64,000 nt of DNA from Apostichopus japonicus (taxonomy: Eukaryota; Echinodermata; Holothuroidea; Aspidochirotida; Stichopodidae): contig NC_092581.1 in assembly GCF_037975245.1 (NCBI RefSeq), positions 8,617,303 through 8,681,302 of the forward strand. The letters are read 5' to 3'. Shown here piece by piece: positions 32,567-43,058 of this stretch. The notes below the pieces were generated by a model. That model made no database searches. It was not told the DNA's origin and worked only from the letters and a program-made list of their open reading frames with translations. Each line of letters starts with the position of its first letter. Within the stretch, counting starts at the first letter, position 1. Made by a program: the position numbers and the translations under genes.

Positions 32567-33285
32567 GGAATTGAAGCTGAACCTCCGAATGCATATTATG
32601 GCAGAGCGATGCCTTCACGTGATATCCATGTATTAGCTCAGTGTAAGTTGCTCTCCATGTGAGGGCGCTTCATAAGAATACTTTCTAAGGCAAACCCCAC
32701 AGCTCTGGAAAGATCTGTCAACTTGAAACTTATAATTACCTTGAAAGCTAATTGCAAAGGTACGTTTTGAAAATTAAATCCCGATTTTCCCGTCTTTCAA
32801 CTCCAAGCGGATGTGATGTAGTCGTGAACGTCACTAAGTCGGAAATGCAACATGCAATGGCATAATAATTTGTGGCGTATATACAGCATGACACTTTCTC
32901 TTACTTCTTACGTTTCATATCTTTTCTTTTCTACTTGAATAAAAGGCGGCATGTTAAAAAAGACATAAAAAATTGTAAAAAATATAATAAGAAAGTGACC
33001 AGAGGTCGGAGGCAATCGAAATGACATTGAAAAAATGAGCTTTGTTTTTAATATTTAAATATAGAATTTCAAGCCAGTCGGGCAAAGTTTACATTGGCGC
33101 CAAATACCGCTCCACAATATAACGTCATAAAAATCGATAAAAATACTGTTTGCCCTAGAATTGGACTCACTGGGTCCATTGATGCAATGATCAGGACGAT
33201 CACATGCATTATTGTAGAGAGTGAGAGGAGAATGAAAGGGTAGATAATTATGATATCATTCCGAGTCTATACAGCTAGGGGAGGC
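32567..33285. other. Intergenic, no gene supported
   Basis: AT-rich sequence between two hAT-like elements, without exon or repeat ends that I can support. Confidence 0.4.
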
Positions 33286-33993
33286 CAGTGGCGTAACTAG
33301 AGAGAGCCAGATTTTTTTCTTTCAAATTTGCTTTGTGCTACAGTCTTGCGCCCCCCCCCCCCCTTAATGAAATCCAGTGATGTATTCAAAATACTTCTTT
33401 TTACATTTTTTCGAGTTCTAATCAAAAGTATTCATACCTCAGGGCTCATGTTCATACTTCATGTAAGGTCAGAACTTGGAAATTAGACCGAGATATTAAA
33501 CATTTTGGGCCTTCATCATACCCACATACGGAGACCGTTGATCAATATCGTCCTACAGAATAATCGCCAATAATTTGGCCGGTTGTATAACCTATACAAA
33601 CTAAAGGTAGCAACCCATGTGTATTTTCAGCGACTTATGATGCCACTTGTGGAGAATTTTCACTGCACGTATAGGCCCAATAGGCCTAGTGAAACTTGTT
33701 TGTGTGGAAATCTGGGCATGTAGGCCTAGTGAATTAGAGTAGCTAATTTATTCATTGTATCCTTTTCATAATGTGCGGAATTATGCAGAAACCACGACGA
33801 CTGTCTCTGCAATAGAGGTAAATTAAGTGAAAGTGTGTCATGTTCCACTGAACCATTGGATGTGTATTTGTGCAGACGAGGTGCCCGTTAATACATATAT
33901 TTCTTGGTAATTCCTACCATCAACCATCACGGGGTTTCCCCCCTTAAGAAAATCTTGCCCCCCTCTAACAATTGAATGTTAGCTACGCCACAG
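33286..33993. mobile_element. hAT-like non-autonomous element
   Basis: The left end CAGTGGCGTAACTAGAG and right end TTAGCTACGCCACAG are inverted, with target duplication GGGGAGGC (33278-33285) and TGGGAGGC (33994-34001), 7 of 8 matching. C-runs and CCCCCCTTAA-type phrases lie near each end. 708 bp, no coding frame. Confidence 0.85.
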
Positions 33994-34001
33994 TGGGAGG
34001 C

Positions 34002-37000
34002 CACGTTGACTTAGAACTTATGTTGTTGGTACAACTTACCACAGATGGGACTCACTATTGTTTATAGTCTTTGCCCGATTTATAATGTCTCGTGGTTAAA
34101 ATGGCAAGCGAATGTGGCCAAAGAACACTTATATTAACATTAACGGAGGGCGCTCTTGTTAGGTTACATTTAGAGTTTATTTATGTTCTACTTACATTCA
34201 GAGCCATGTATACCTCTTTGTTTGCATTAATGCAAGATACATAACCTGTCATTTATCAAAGCTCGAAGCCTTAACGTGTTGAGATGTTTCATCCTATCAG
34301 ACCAACCTATGAGAGGTTATTGAGCCCCCCCCCCACTCCCCTTGCCAGTAGTATACTGCATGATGTTGGTGCGAAGAAGAGTTTTGCCTGACCATTGCCT
34401 TTTCCAAACTTAAATGATCGGGCTGTTGTTTAGCATTAGGAGTGCTGTTGTAGGTGCAACTTTCCGAGATTTCCCAACGAAACCACTTGGGTATGGGGGA
34501 GGGGGCAAAGTGTGAATGTTATACATAAATCAGCCTCCCTAGAGAGATAGTCATGGTGGGGGGGGGGGGAGAGACACACCCAAAATGTTCTGCTCAGTAT
34601 GTGCGGTACACATGCTGACGGAGTTAGTGTGAAGGCTGGTTGCAATGGACCCCACCCCCCCCCACCCCCACACCTTCCCAGTGTTAACACTTCAAAGATC
34701 AATATGTAAGTTTTCTTTTCCTTCACAAAAAAAGTAAAGTACAACTTCTTCTTCATCACACCTAGTCTTCGACTTTCCTTGTTTCATGCCGTGGCATCAA
34801 TCCCTTTAATCTAATTTAGCACTCATTTAGCAATCAGGATTTCGGATTGTAGCAGACTGAATTGTTTGTCATCTTGTCTGAATGTTCAATGTGACAGCAT
34901 CATGGTTTGCTAGTGACCGTGTCCAAAGAATGCAATAGCTTTTTGACATAGTTGTTACAACATCAAATGATGTTATAGCATCACAGGCAATTGGGTTCAT
35001 TTAATAATTTTAAATTATTTTATGCTAGAGAGCACCATGACAAGATTTCAGTCACTTCTGTAATAATAAAAATGTCAAGAATGGGGATTTTCATTCATCT
35101 GTCAATAATAGTTAATGAAATAAACAATAAAATACCATTATCAATTGCGACTTGAGTTTATTGAAATCACCAAGTACAGTCCTCTTGTTGCAATGTCACC
35201 AGATTAAAGTATTGCATTTATTCACCACAAATATGCTATGATATCACTAGAATAACAAAACAAATCGCTGCTTTTCCCAGCAACTAGATAGTAAGTAGAA
35301 ATAAGCACATACTTTCTTACATATGAAACACAAACAGCTATGGTATTTCCAAGATACATTTGGCATAGCAAGGTACTGTCAACCAGAATGAAAACATTTC
35401 ATGGTTCCTGCTGCTGCTCATTGATTAACAGGGAACACTCCAAGAATGTAATGATGAAGCAAGATCAACAATTGCCTTACAAAGCCACACCTCCTCATAA
35501 ATACACACGTTATCCATTTTAACACATATCGCCATGTGTAAGCTACCTATCAATAACACACTCACCTTTGATGAAACTGTGACTTATGGTTGTCTACTGT
35601 AGGTTTAACCCTGTGACCTCATTAATATTCATGGTATGAGCACCAAAATCAATATTTTTATCAACTAATTATGGACCACCCACCCACCAAATATAGCATT
35701 GATCAATCATAGCCCTTGTTGAGTTATCGTGCATACAAACTTAAGTGTCACACACATACACATACACGCAGACACACCGACCTGACTACAAAGCTTTCAG
35801 CAAGAAACCAAAACTACAAAATGCCATACACAAAATGCACATAAATTTAAGTTTGCTGTTGTGTTTGATCCAGGCACAATGCAACATGATATTTCTTGTT
35901 AATTAAACAAAGAGGTAATTGCATACTTCCTTGACAGCAAGGAAATGTTAATTGACTGTCAAGACTGACTGAAACCACAGAATGTTTAACATACAATGGG
36001 TGGGTTCATTTGCTGCAATGTTCAGAAAATAACATTATATGAACCCTGCTGAAGGATAACTATTTCATGCCACAACAAATACCTTTTCACAGTGAAAAGA
36101 ATCTTTTTAGACTAAATAGATCTGTCAATAAATGAACAGAACATATGTCACCTGTGATTTGCAAAGGGCATAATTCTATAGCGTTTTAATGGTAAGATTT
36201 ATTATCTATTTTAACATTGTTTACTAATTATTAGTCACTAATATAAAATTCTTCTTGATTAACTGTATGATTAGGTGGCAGAAATATGATAATTATGATA
36301 GTAACATGAGCAAATACTGTATACCTACAAACCTTTTCTGCCACACCCCTTTTTTTTATCATCATTGAACAACCATTCCAATTGTTATTCTGCTTGCATA
36401 CAGTGCTTTCTCAATTGACTTGAATTGTGATCAATAATAACATTGAGTTGCTTTTTATAGTTATTGGGATCATTAGCTTGATCCTATGAAGTTTTACAGT
36501 ACCTAAAGGAGTAAACATCTAAGAATGTCTGCAAAGGTAAAATACTAACTGTATCCAAGGACAGTATTTAACTTATCACAATATGAGGTTCAACTGCATT
36601 ATACCATACTGCAGCTTTAAACAACTACATACACATAAACCTGCAAGACCAAGAAATATGCCTCCTCCCAACCCATTGCCTTCTCAGGTATGCACAGTAT
36701 GCTTTCATTATTAGCAATCATGGCTGGTGAAAGACATATAAATTGATAAAACTAAATTATTATTTTCAGTTGGAATGTCCAGCCAAATCAGTCTCCATGT
36801 GATTACTGTCATGTCTTTCTGCTACTACTGCACTCATGAAACTTTCTCTATGAGGCTTCTTATGCCCTTCAGCATGTCTCTTGACATAAATAGAATGAAA
36901 AGATAAAAAGTTTCAACATAATATGCATGAAAATGTGAGTGTAATGTCAGGTATTTTGTGTGAAGTATTTGCCAGTTTTGCACACTTTTGGCAAAAGTTT

Positions 37001-38615
37001 TGCTCACTGCCATAGGTAAAATTATTGAATTTCTTCTCATGCAATGTCTAATTATTTTGCCAACAGATGATTGAACGAACACCGGCCCAGTGACTAAACG
37101 GAGAGGATGAACATTTCTAGTTGCCAGAGAAATGCTTGGTTGCAATTGTGACCTTGCAGAGGAAATTGCATCCAACTTTCACAAAAATCCATCACAAAAA
37201 GAGTTTCCAGAGCACTTAAACAACCATAGATAAATGTAATACAGCTAATCCATTAAAACCACATTCAAGTTGTGAAATTTTAACCCTAAATATGTATAGC
37301 TTTTTTAATACTACTGATAAGTTACCACTGTAAACTGGTCATATACAGTGTACCAAAAGATTGAGTGATTTGCAAACCCTGAAACTGGCATCTATTACAT
37401 GTTAATATGAGTAGGAAGCTAATTGCATTTTGCCAATTTTGAGCTGTCTACATAACTTAATAGTTCAATCTTTTGTCAAGCAATCCCACTTGCCTCAAAC
37501 ACAAGACTGCAGGGTTTAAAGTTGGTAAAGGATGGCTAAGCCAAAGGCTGTCATACAGTTGCAGTGCTATGAGGGGTTTTCACACCGCCCATTCAGTAGT
37601 TACTTCAAAAAGGTACTGTAGAAAGATGAATAACAAATGGATAACAGCTAGATAGATTGACAGAGTGAAGATGCTGAGTCACAATATATCAAGTGGCATA
37701 GCTGGTTCGAGCTAAAAGTTACATTCCAATATGGGAGAGTCTTTCAAATATCCAGTTGCTCAGACTTACACCAGTATTTTACATACACTGTGCTTGCTCT
37801 CCATTAACCAGGTGCCACTCCATTAAATATGGAATAACAACATTTCGCTCCAGAGTCTTTGTCCATAGGCGGCATCCATCATGGACATACTGTTATTTAT
37901 CATGATGGCAACTTTCATAGACCAGTCATGGAACCATGCAAAATATTTTGTGTGTCTTTGAGTGCAGCTTTACTTTCCTTTCCAATGTTTTTGGTTGTGC
38001 TTCTACTGCCAGTACTATCCTTTTTTATCAGCATGTTAATGATCATTGACATCTACTGCCAGGGTGTGTTGTCAGTAAACCATCTTTTGAAAGATTAAGG
38101 CCAGACTGGATAGTCATGCTTTTGAATGACATATGAAGTTCTCTTGGATCTCATGCTGATCACCTGTCACAATTTATTAAAATAGCACAACACCTTGTCC
38201 AAACAAGGATCTCAATCACTGCAGCTAACAAAGTCATTACAAACTGAGGGCTGCCAATTTCATCCACAAAAGTCCATGAAATACGTACAATATAGCCTAG
38301 TGCTGAAGAACATGTGGAGTGAGTACTTGGTAATAATATTATATTTTTCAAAATTGCAGACAATACGCTGCACATTGTTATACAGTGCACATATAGGACA
38401 AACAATGGGGCATTAGACATATTGTGAATCGCCTTTGGGTAAGCACGACACACCTCCCCCTTGGATCCACCAGTACAAAGCTAAGTATTGATCCTAGGCC
38501 CTAGGGTACTAATAATTATTAAAATACCAGAGTGAATTGCCGTGCATGACACTGGCAGTACAGTTTGCAGGCCTAAGTAAGGCTAACACAGTTACATTCC
38601 TAAAATACAGTTACG
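34002..38615. other. Long intergenic stretch, no firm gene
   Basis: Simple G- and C-runs occur at 34320, 34555 and 34650. A CA-rich patch lies at 35745-35780. A degraded zinc-finger-like remnant at about 36780-37060 is listed separately. Open frames of 60-110 codons (34436-34759, 35340-35522, 37859-38098, 38160-38453) show no domain and no convincing splice context. Confidence 0.4.
36780..37060 (-). pseudogene. Possible C2H2 zinc-finger remnant
   Basis: On the minus strand one frame reads FSCILC, a stop, then NFLSFHSIYVKRHAEGHKKP. This is close to the Cys-x2-Cys ... His-x3-His layout with a linker-like HKKP, interrupted by TGA. A Cys-containing FCQKCAKL lies upstream, and another frame reads KTFAKSVQNW, like the GKxFA phrase between fingers. 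The spacing is imperfect. It could be a chance match. Confidence 0.22.
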
Positions 38616-38625
38616 CCTAGTAGTA

Positions 38626-39835
38626 TAGTAAAAGCTTCATAATTGACGCACCCCCGTAATTGACGCATCTTCAATTATTACTAGCAACGATACAGCAGGC
38701 CACCTAAACATTTTGCAGTCACGTAGAATTACATATTTCATGAGTTTGAATCCATTTCAGCTATTTGCTGACCAAATTGTGGTATTTTTTAAGCTTTTAA
38801 CACCTTCCCCCCAGTTTTGCACATTTTTTTTGCATTTGGAAATCTTACACCCTAAAAGTAACCAACAATACCTCAGTATGATAAAACCTCTCTCTGGGAC
38901 CTGACCTGTCTGAGCTTAGAGGCTCAGAGCATAACAATCAGTATCTAAAGTCAATGGATGTATACTAAGGCCTACAGTACAGTTAGTTTATCGAAGGATG
39001 TGTCAATTTAGGGGTATGAAAGAACTTGACACGGCAGACATTTTGTGGTCAAATTCTGCTCAATTGTACGGTGCATAAGCACAGAACCTTAAATATTTTG
39101 AGATCATAACATTTCTGAGGAACTACACATATGAAAAACACATACAGTTGAGTGATTTGGTTTTTTCCTTGATAGACATCGTTGATCAAATCCTTAAGTG
39201 CATCAATTATGAGCCCACCATGCTACTAGTAGTATAGTAAAGGCTTCATAATTGACGCACCCCCGTAATTGACGCATCTTCAATTATTACTAGCAACGAT
39301 AGAGCAGGCCACCTAAACTTTTTTTTCAGTCAAGTAGAATTACATATTTCATGAGTTTGAATCCATTTCAGCTATTTGCTGACCAAATTGTGGTATTTGT
39401 TAAGCTTTAAACACCCTCCCCCCCCCCCCAGTTTTGCACGTTTTTGGGGCATTTGGAAATCTTACACCCTAAAAATAACCAACATTAGCTCAATATGATA
39501 ACACTTCTCTCTGGGACCTGACCTGTCTGAGCTTAGAGGCTCAGAGCATAGCAAATAGCATCTAAAGTCAATGGATGTATACTAAGGCCTACACTACAGT
39601 TAGCTTATCGATGGATGTGTCAATTTAGGGGTATGAAAGAACTTGACACGGCAGACATTTTGTGGTCAAATTCTGCTCAATTGTACGGTGCATAAGCACA
39701 GAACCTTAAATATTTTGAGATCATAACATTTCTGAGGAACTACACATATGAAAAACACATACAGTTGAGTGATTTGGATTTTTCCTTGGTAGTCATTGTT
39801 GATCAAATCCTTAAGTGCGTCAATTATAAGCCCAC
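38626..39835. mobile_element. Tandem pair of inverted-repeat DNA elements, period 609 bp
   Basis: Two direct copies, about 38626-39225 and 39235-39835, are highly similar along their whole length. Each starts GCTTCATAATTGACGCACCC and ends with the inverted counterpart (GTGCGTCAATTATAAGCC in copy 2). The copies are joined at a GCTACTAGTAGTATAGTAA junction that also precedes copy 1. TAATTGACGC is repeated twice at the left end of each copy. No transposase. Confidence 0.85.
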
Positions 39836-41464
39836 CATGCTACTAGTAGAACTACAGTAGTTAATACTATGTCTACTACTAATTATAGGTAGGCTATATC
39901 GAAATTCGGACTTCTCCATCACTTCTAAAGCGCCCGAATCGACCGCTCGCCATTTCTCTATTTCGATGCTCCTTCAACTTGACTATACACGCTTGAAGTC
40001 GGGCTGGAAGTCGCCATTCTTCTCTTATACGCTTTGCACTTTGTTTACATCTATGGGCGCAGACATCTTGATTAGGGGTGCTTGGCAGCGATTGGCTGAA
40101 ACCCCAAACCTTCTTTAAGATCTATTTTGATTGGTGCTAACATACTGTGACACCGTCACCCTCAGTTAAAGCAAATCGACTATTGATATATATATCGATT
40201 ACAAACCAGCCTCATTTACACGCATACAGACAAATACAAATACATATACACAAAGATGCACATGTAGGCCTAAGGCGAATTTACAAAATTTACAACTAAG
40301 ATGACAACACGTACCAAAAATCTCATTAGTACAATGGTTTCAACAGTTTCCGTTTGCCAAGGGTAGCCATATTTAACATTACGACAACCGCAATCATTGA
40401 GGCGAGACATTAAAATATACCCATTGAAGTTTGACAACAGTAGTGTTATCCGGTGAAAACCAGTTTACATTGACACGTATCATTAACTTGATTCGTGTGA
40501 TTGGTATGATATGGTTTGACAGCATAGATATACATTGGATACGTTATGACCGTTTACCAGTCTTAAGGGTAACAACAAGAGCAATTTTATGTTATTTCTA
40601 TATTGCCGGGGAATCTTACTTTGATTAACCCTATACTATTGCCGAAACCATACAGAGTATGGCACCGAAGGGTAAGTAGACCACCCGACTGTCTCTTCAT
40701 TTAGAACTGTTTTCAGTATTTTAATTTTACCCCCAAAGAATCATGCCTGGCGTTAACTGATTCTTCCTGGGGTCTTATTGCCACATTGTATGCAATTGCC
40801 GTCGTTGTGCCGATGGTGTGGACCATTTGTTGTTGGTTTTGTCGGAAGTTTTTAGGGGAAAAGTGCCAACCTCTCCCCATTAGTGACGTAACTTTATTGA
40901 TACAGGAGCAGTTGATGGCAGCGTGGTAGCTGCCACTTCCTATATACCGACCCCTCACTTTGTAACCACGTATACACGGCATTGATGGATAATTCAGTTA
41001 GATCCTTTGCATTGGGCCATGACAGTGCAAGACTATAACAAGCACATTTTAGTATTTATCAACATTTTAATAGTCATACATTTTGAGCAGTGGCGTAGCT
41101 AAGGTATTCATGGTACCCTGTTCTAAAGTTAGAGCTGAAGTTCGTCATTATTATTATTATTATTATATATACAGGCGCGAATCCAGGGTAAGGAAAAGTG
41201 GAGAGAAAAAAAGAGAAGAAAAAAGGGAAAAAGAAACTTGGACACAAAGACCATTGGGTATAGGGCCATCAGAGATGGTCCGAAATTTGGGGTCAATGGT
41301 CACCTGTGGGCCGTAATGGGCCATTTTGTGGAAATAAGCAAAATGCTTCTTCTCCTACAGATTCCATGGTACAATGTTGAGGGTTTGTCACAATAGTACT
41401 ATGGAAGTTTTACCTTCAGGGTGTTCATGAATTTGAGATCAAAGATCAACTAGGGGTCTTTTGT
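39836..41464. other. Mostly non-coding, with a promoter-like segment and hAT-like end fragments
   Basis: Contains the promoter-like block at 39900-40160, listed separately. At 41091 CAGTGGCGTAGCTAAGG looks like a hAT-like left end, but no matching right end was found. An ATT microsatellite lies at 41146-41166, followed by CAGGCGCGAATCCAGGG and a purine-rich tract (41190-41250). The block at 41230-41345 (CCGAAATTTGGGG..GGGCC..) resembles 45950-46040. Confidence 0.45.
40062..40160 (-). promoter_or_regulatory. CCAAT-containing segment, copy 2, upstream of an ATG
   Basis: Read on the minus strand it carries GTTAGCACCAATCAAAATAG, GGGTTTCAGCCAATCGC and GATGTCTGCGCCC, the same order as 19085-19190. 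It is followed by GCGTATAAGAGAAG at 40031-40018 and an ATG at 40017-40015 that opens MATSSPTSSVYSQVEGASK and then stops. A second ATG (39942) also opens a short frame. The layout looks like a CCAAT/TATA promoter with a short first exon, but no downstream exon was found. Confidence 0.4.
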
Positions 41465-42535
41465 GGCCCGGGCCGCGAATTTCTTTTTCCTGAACCTTTC
41501 GGGCAGTGTACGTGGAGTTTAGCCAATCAGAGCGAGGCTGTGTTGATGACGTACTACAGTAAAGATAGCGGCGTGCTTACCAAATGTTGAAGTGCATGGG
41601 GAAATCACATTCGATAAGTCAACATAATTGTTGTACTACAGCAGAAAGTATTGAGTTATATAGGCCTTGCACTAATAACATTATACTGAATCATTGTGCA
41701 CAACTTACGTGACGTTTGCATCGGTTTTTGTTGAAAAGCGGCGATGCATGATCGCTGTCTGATGTACAAATTTACAATGTCTTCAGATTGACATGACACT
41801 GTACTCAGTACTGTAGTACTGGTACAGTAGTATGTTACGTACTTACAGTTTACACACATCTACACAGCAATATTTGTACACAGTGGTACAGTCCTATAGC
41901 ACCTCCTTGTGAGAGACGAGGTCCAGTAATTAACGGTTTATTGTGGAAACTGCCAAATGTTTGTTGTAAACGGATGAGCGAATTAGGTAAATAAGAGTGC
42001 AAGTACTGCCCTTGTTTTATTATGCAATAAATCCTCTCTCTTTAATTGTTCCAGAATGAATATCTGTTTCCCTTGTCTTTTATTCTAGCAAGTCATGTGC
42101 CTTTAAATTAAGATAAACTTTCCTAAAACGGATGTACCACATTTTGGGGCTGAGACCGATTTCCCTCTAATAAGATCTAGAAGGAAAATAAACAAAAGAA
42201 ACTATATATATTTTCGCCACACTATCTACGGAGTTTCATATATAAGATGACCATGCGCGAAAACCATGACATAACTTATAATACCGATTTTCAATTCATG
42301 ATATAATACTTGGACATAACTACTTGAACATGAGAAAAAGTGGGGGGAAAATCCACACGGGGGCTCGAACTCGCGCTCTTTCGTTTTCCACCTTATGTTA
42401 TTGAGGGGACGCATTTACCCGACTGACCATCTTTACTGAGTAGTACGTCATCAACACAGCCTCGCTCTGATTGGCTAAACTCCACGTACACTGCCCGAAA
42501 GGTTCAGGAAAAAGAAATTCGCGCCCGGGCCGCTG
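41465..42535. mobile_element. Non-autonomous DNA transposon with about 92-bp inverted ends
   Basis: Left end 41465-41557 and right end 42440-42535 are almost perfect inverted copies. They include TTTCTTTTTCCTGAACCTTT, TTTAGCCAATCAGAGCGAGG and TTGATGACGTACTAC. They differ mainly in the first dozen GC-rich bases (GGCCCGGGCCGCGAA against GCGGCCCGGGCGCGAA). No transposase and no clear target duplication. The interior holds a tRNA-like promoter at 42355-42432. Confidence 0.88.
42350..42432 (-). repeat. tRNA-like (SINE-type) segment with A and B boxes
   Basis: On the minus strand TGGTCAGTCGGGTAAATGCG fits the polymerase III A box (TRGYNNARNNGG). About 50 bases later CGAGTTCGAGCCC fits the B box (GGTTCGANNCC) with one change. 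The spacing is that of a tRNA. I cannot fold a convincing anticodon arm, so this is a tRNA-derived SINE head or pseudo-tRNA, not a functional tRNA. Confidence 0.45.
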
Positions 42536-43058
42536 CCCTATATTTTCAAATTGCTCCTGTTCGTACAGTGTATGGCCAGTTATAATGAAACTTGGTCACA
42601 ACGTTCCTCGGGATGAGGGTTATGAGGGGTGTTCGGAAAATTGAGGTCAAATGTCATTTAGGGGGTCATCAGGGGTCATTCTTTGTAATATTTTCAAATA
42701 TCTCAATCTCCTCAAGATTTTGATGGATCATATTCAAAGTTGAACTGATGATTGTTGGATTGTGTATGAATAAGATGATACCTAATAATTTTTGGTCAAA
42801 AGTTAATTAATTACAATTAATCCCCATTGTTTAAAAAAATCTGAGCCTTCACCTTTTGCCAAAGCTCCTTTAATTTGTCTCCCAGTCTCCGCAGTGTTTG
42901 TTTACATTTGTGGTTAAGCTCTGCAGAGGCTGTTAGTGGAATTAAAGCAGGACTGGGAGTTGTTATTAACTGTTGAACTGTAAGCATGAGAGCCCTATAG
43001 AAGTCTTTGAGCCTGAGGTATGTAGGCAGCAAGCCAAAATTTTGGCAAGGAGTGCTTC

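Noticed and set aside
37859-38098. 79-codon frame with a hydrophobic stretch as a membrane protein
   Set aside because: One short hydrophobic run in AT-rich DNA, with no homology that I recognise and no splice or promoter context.
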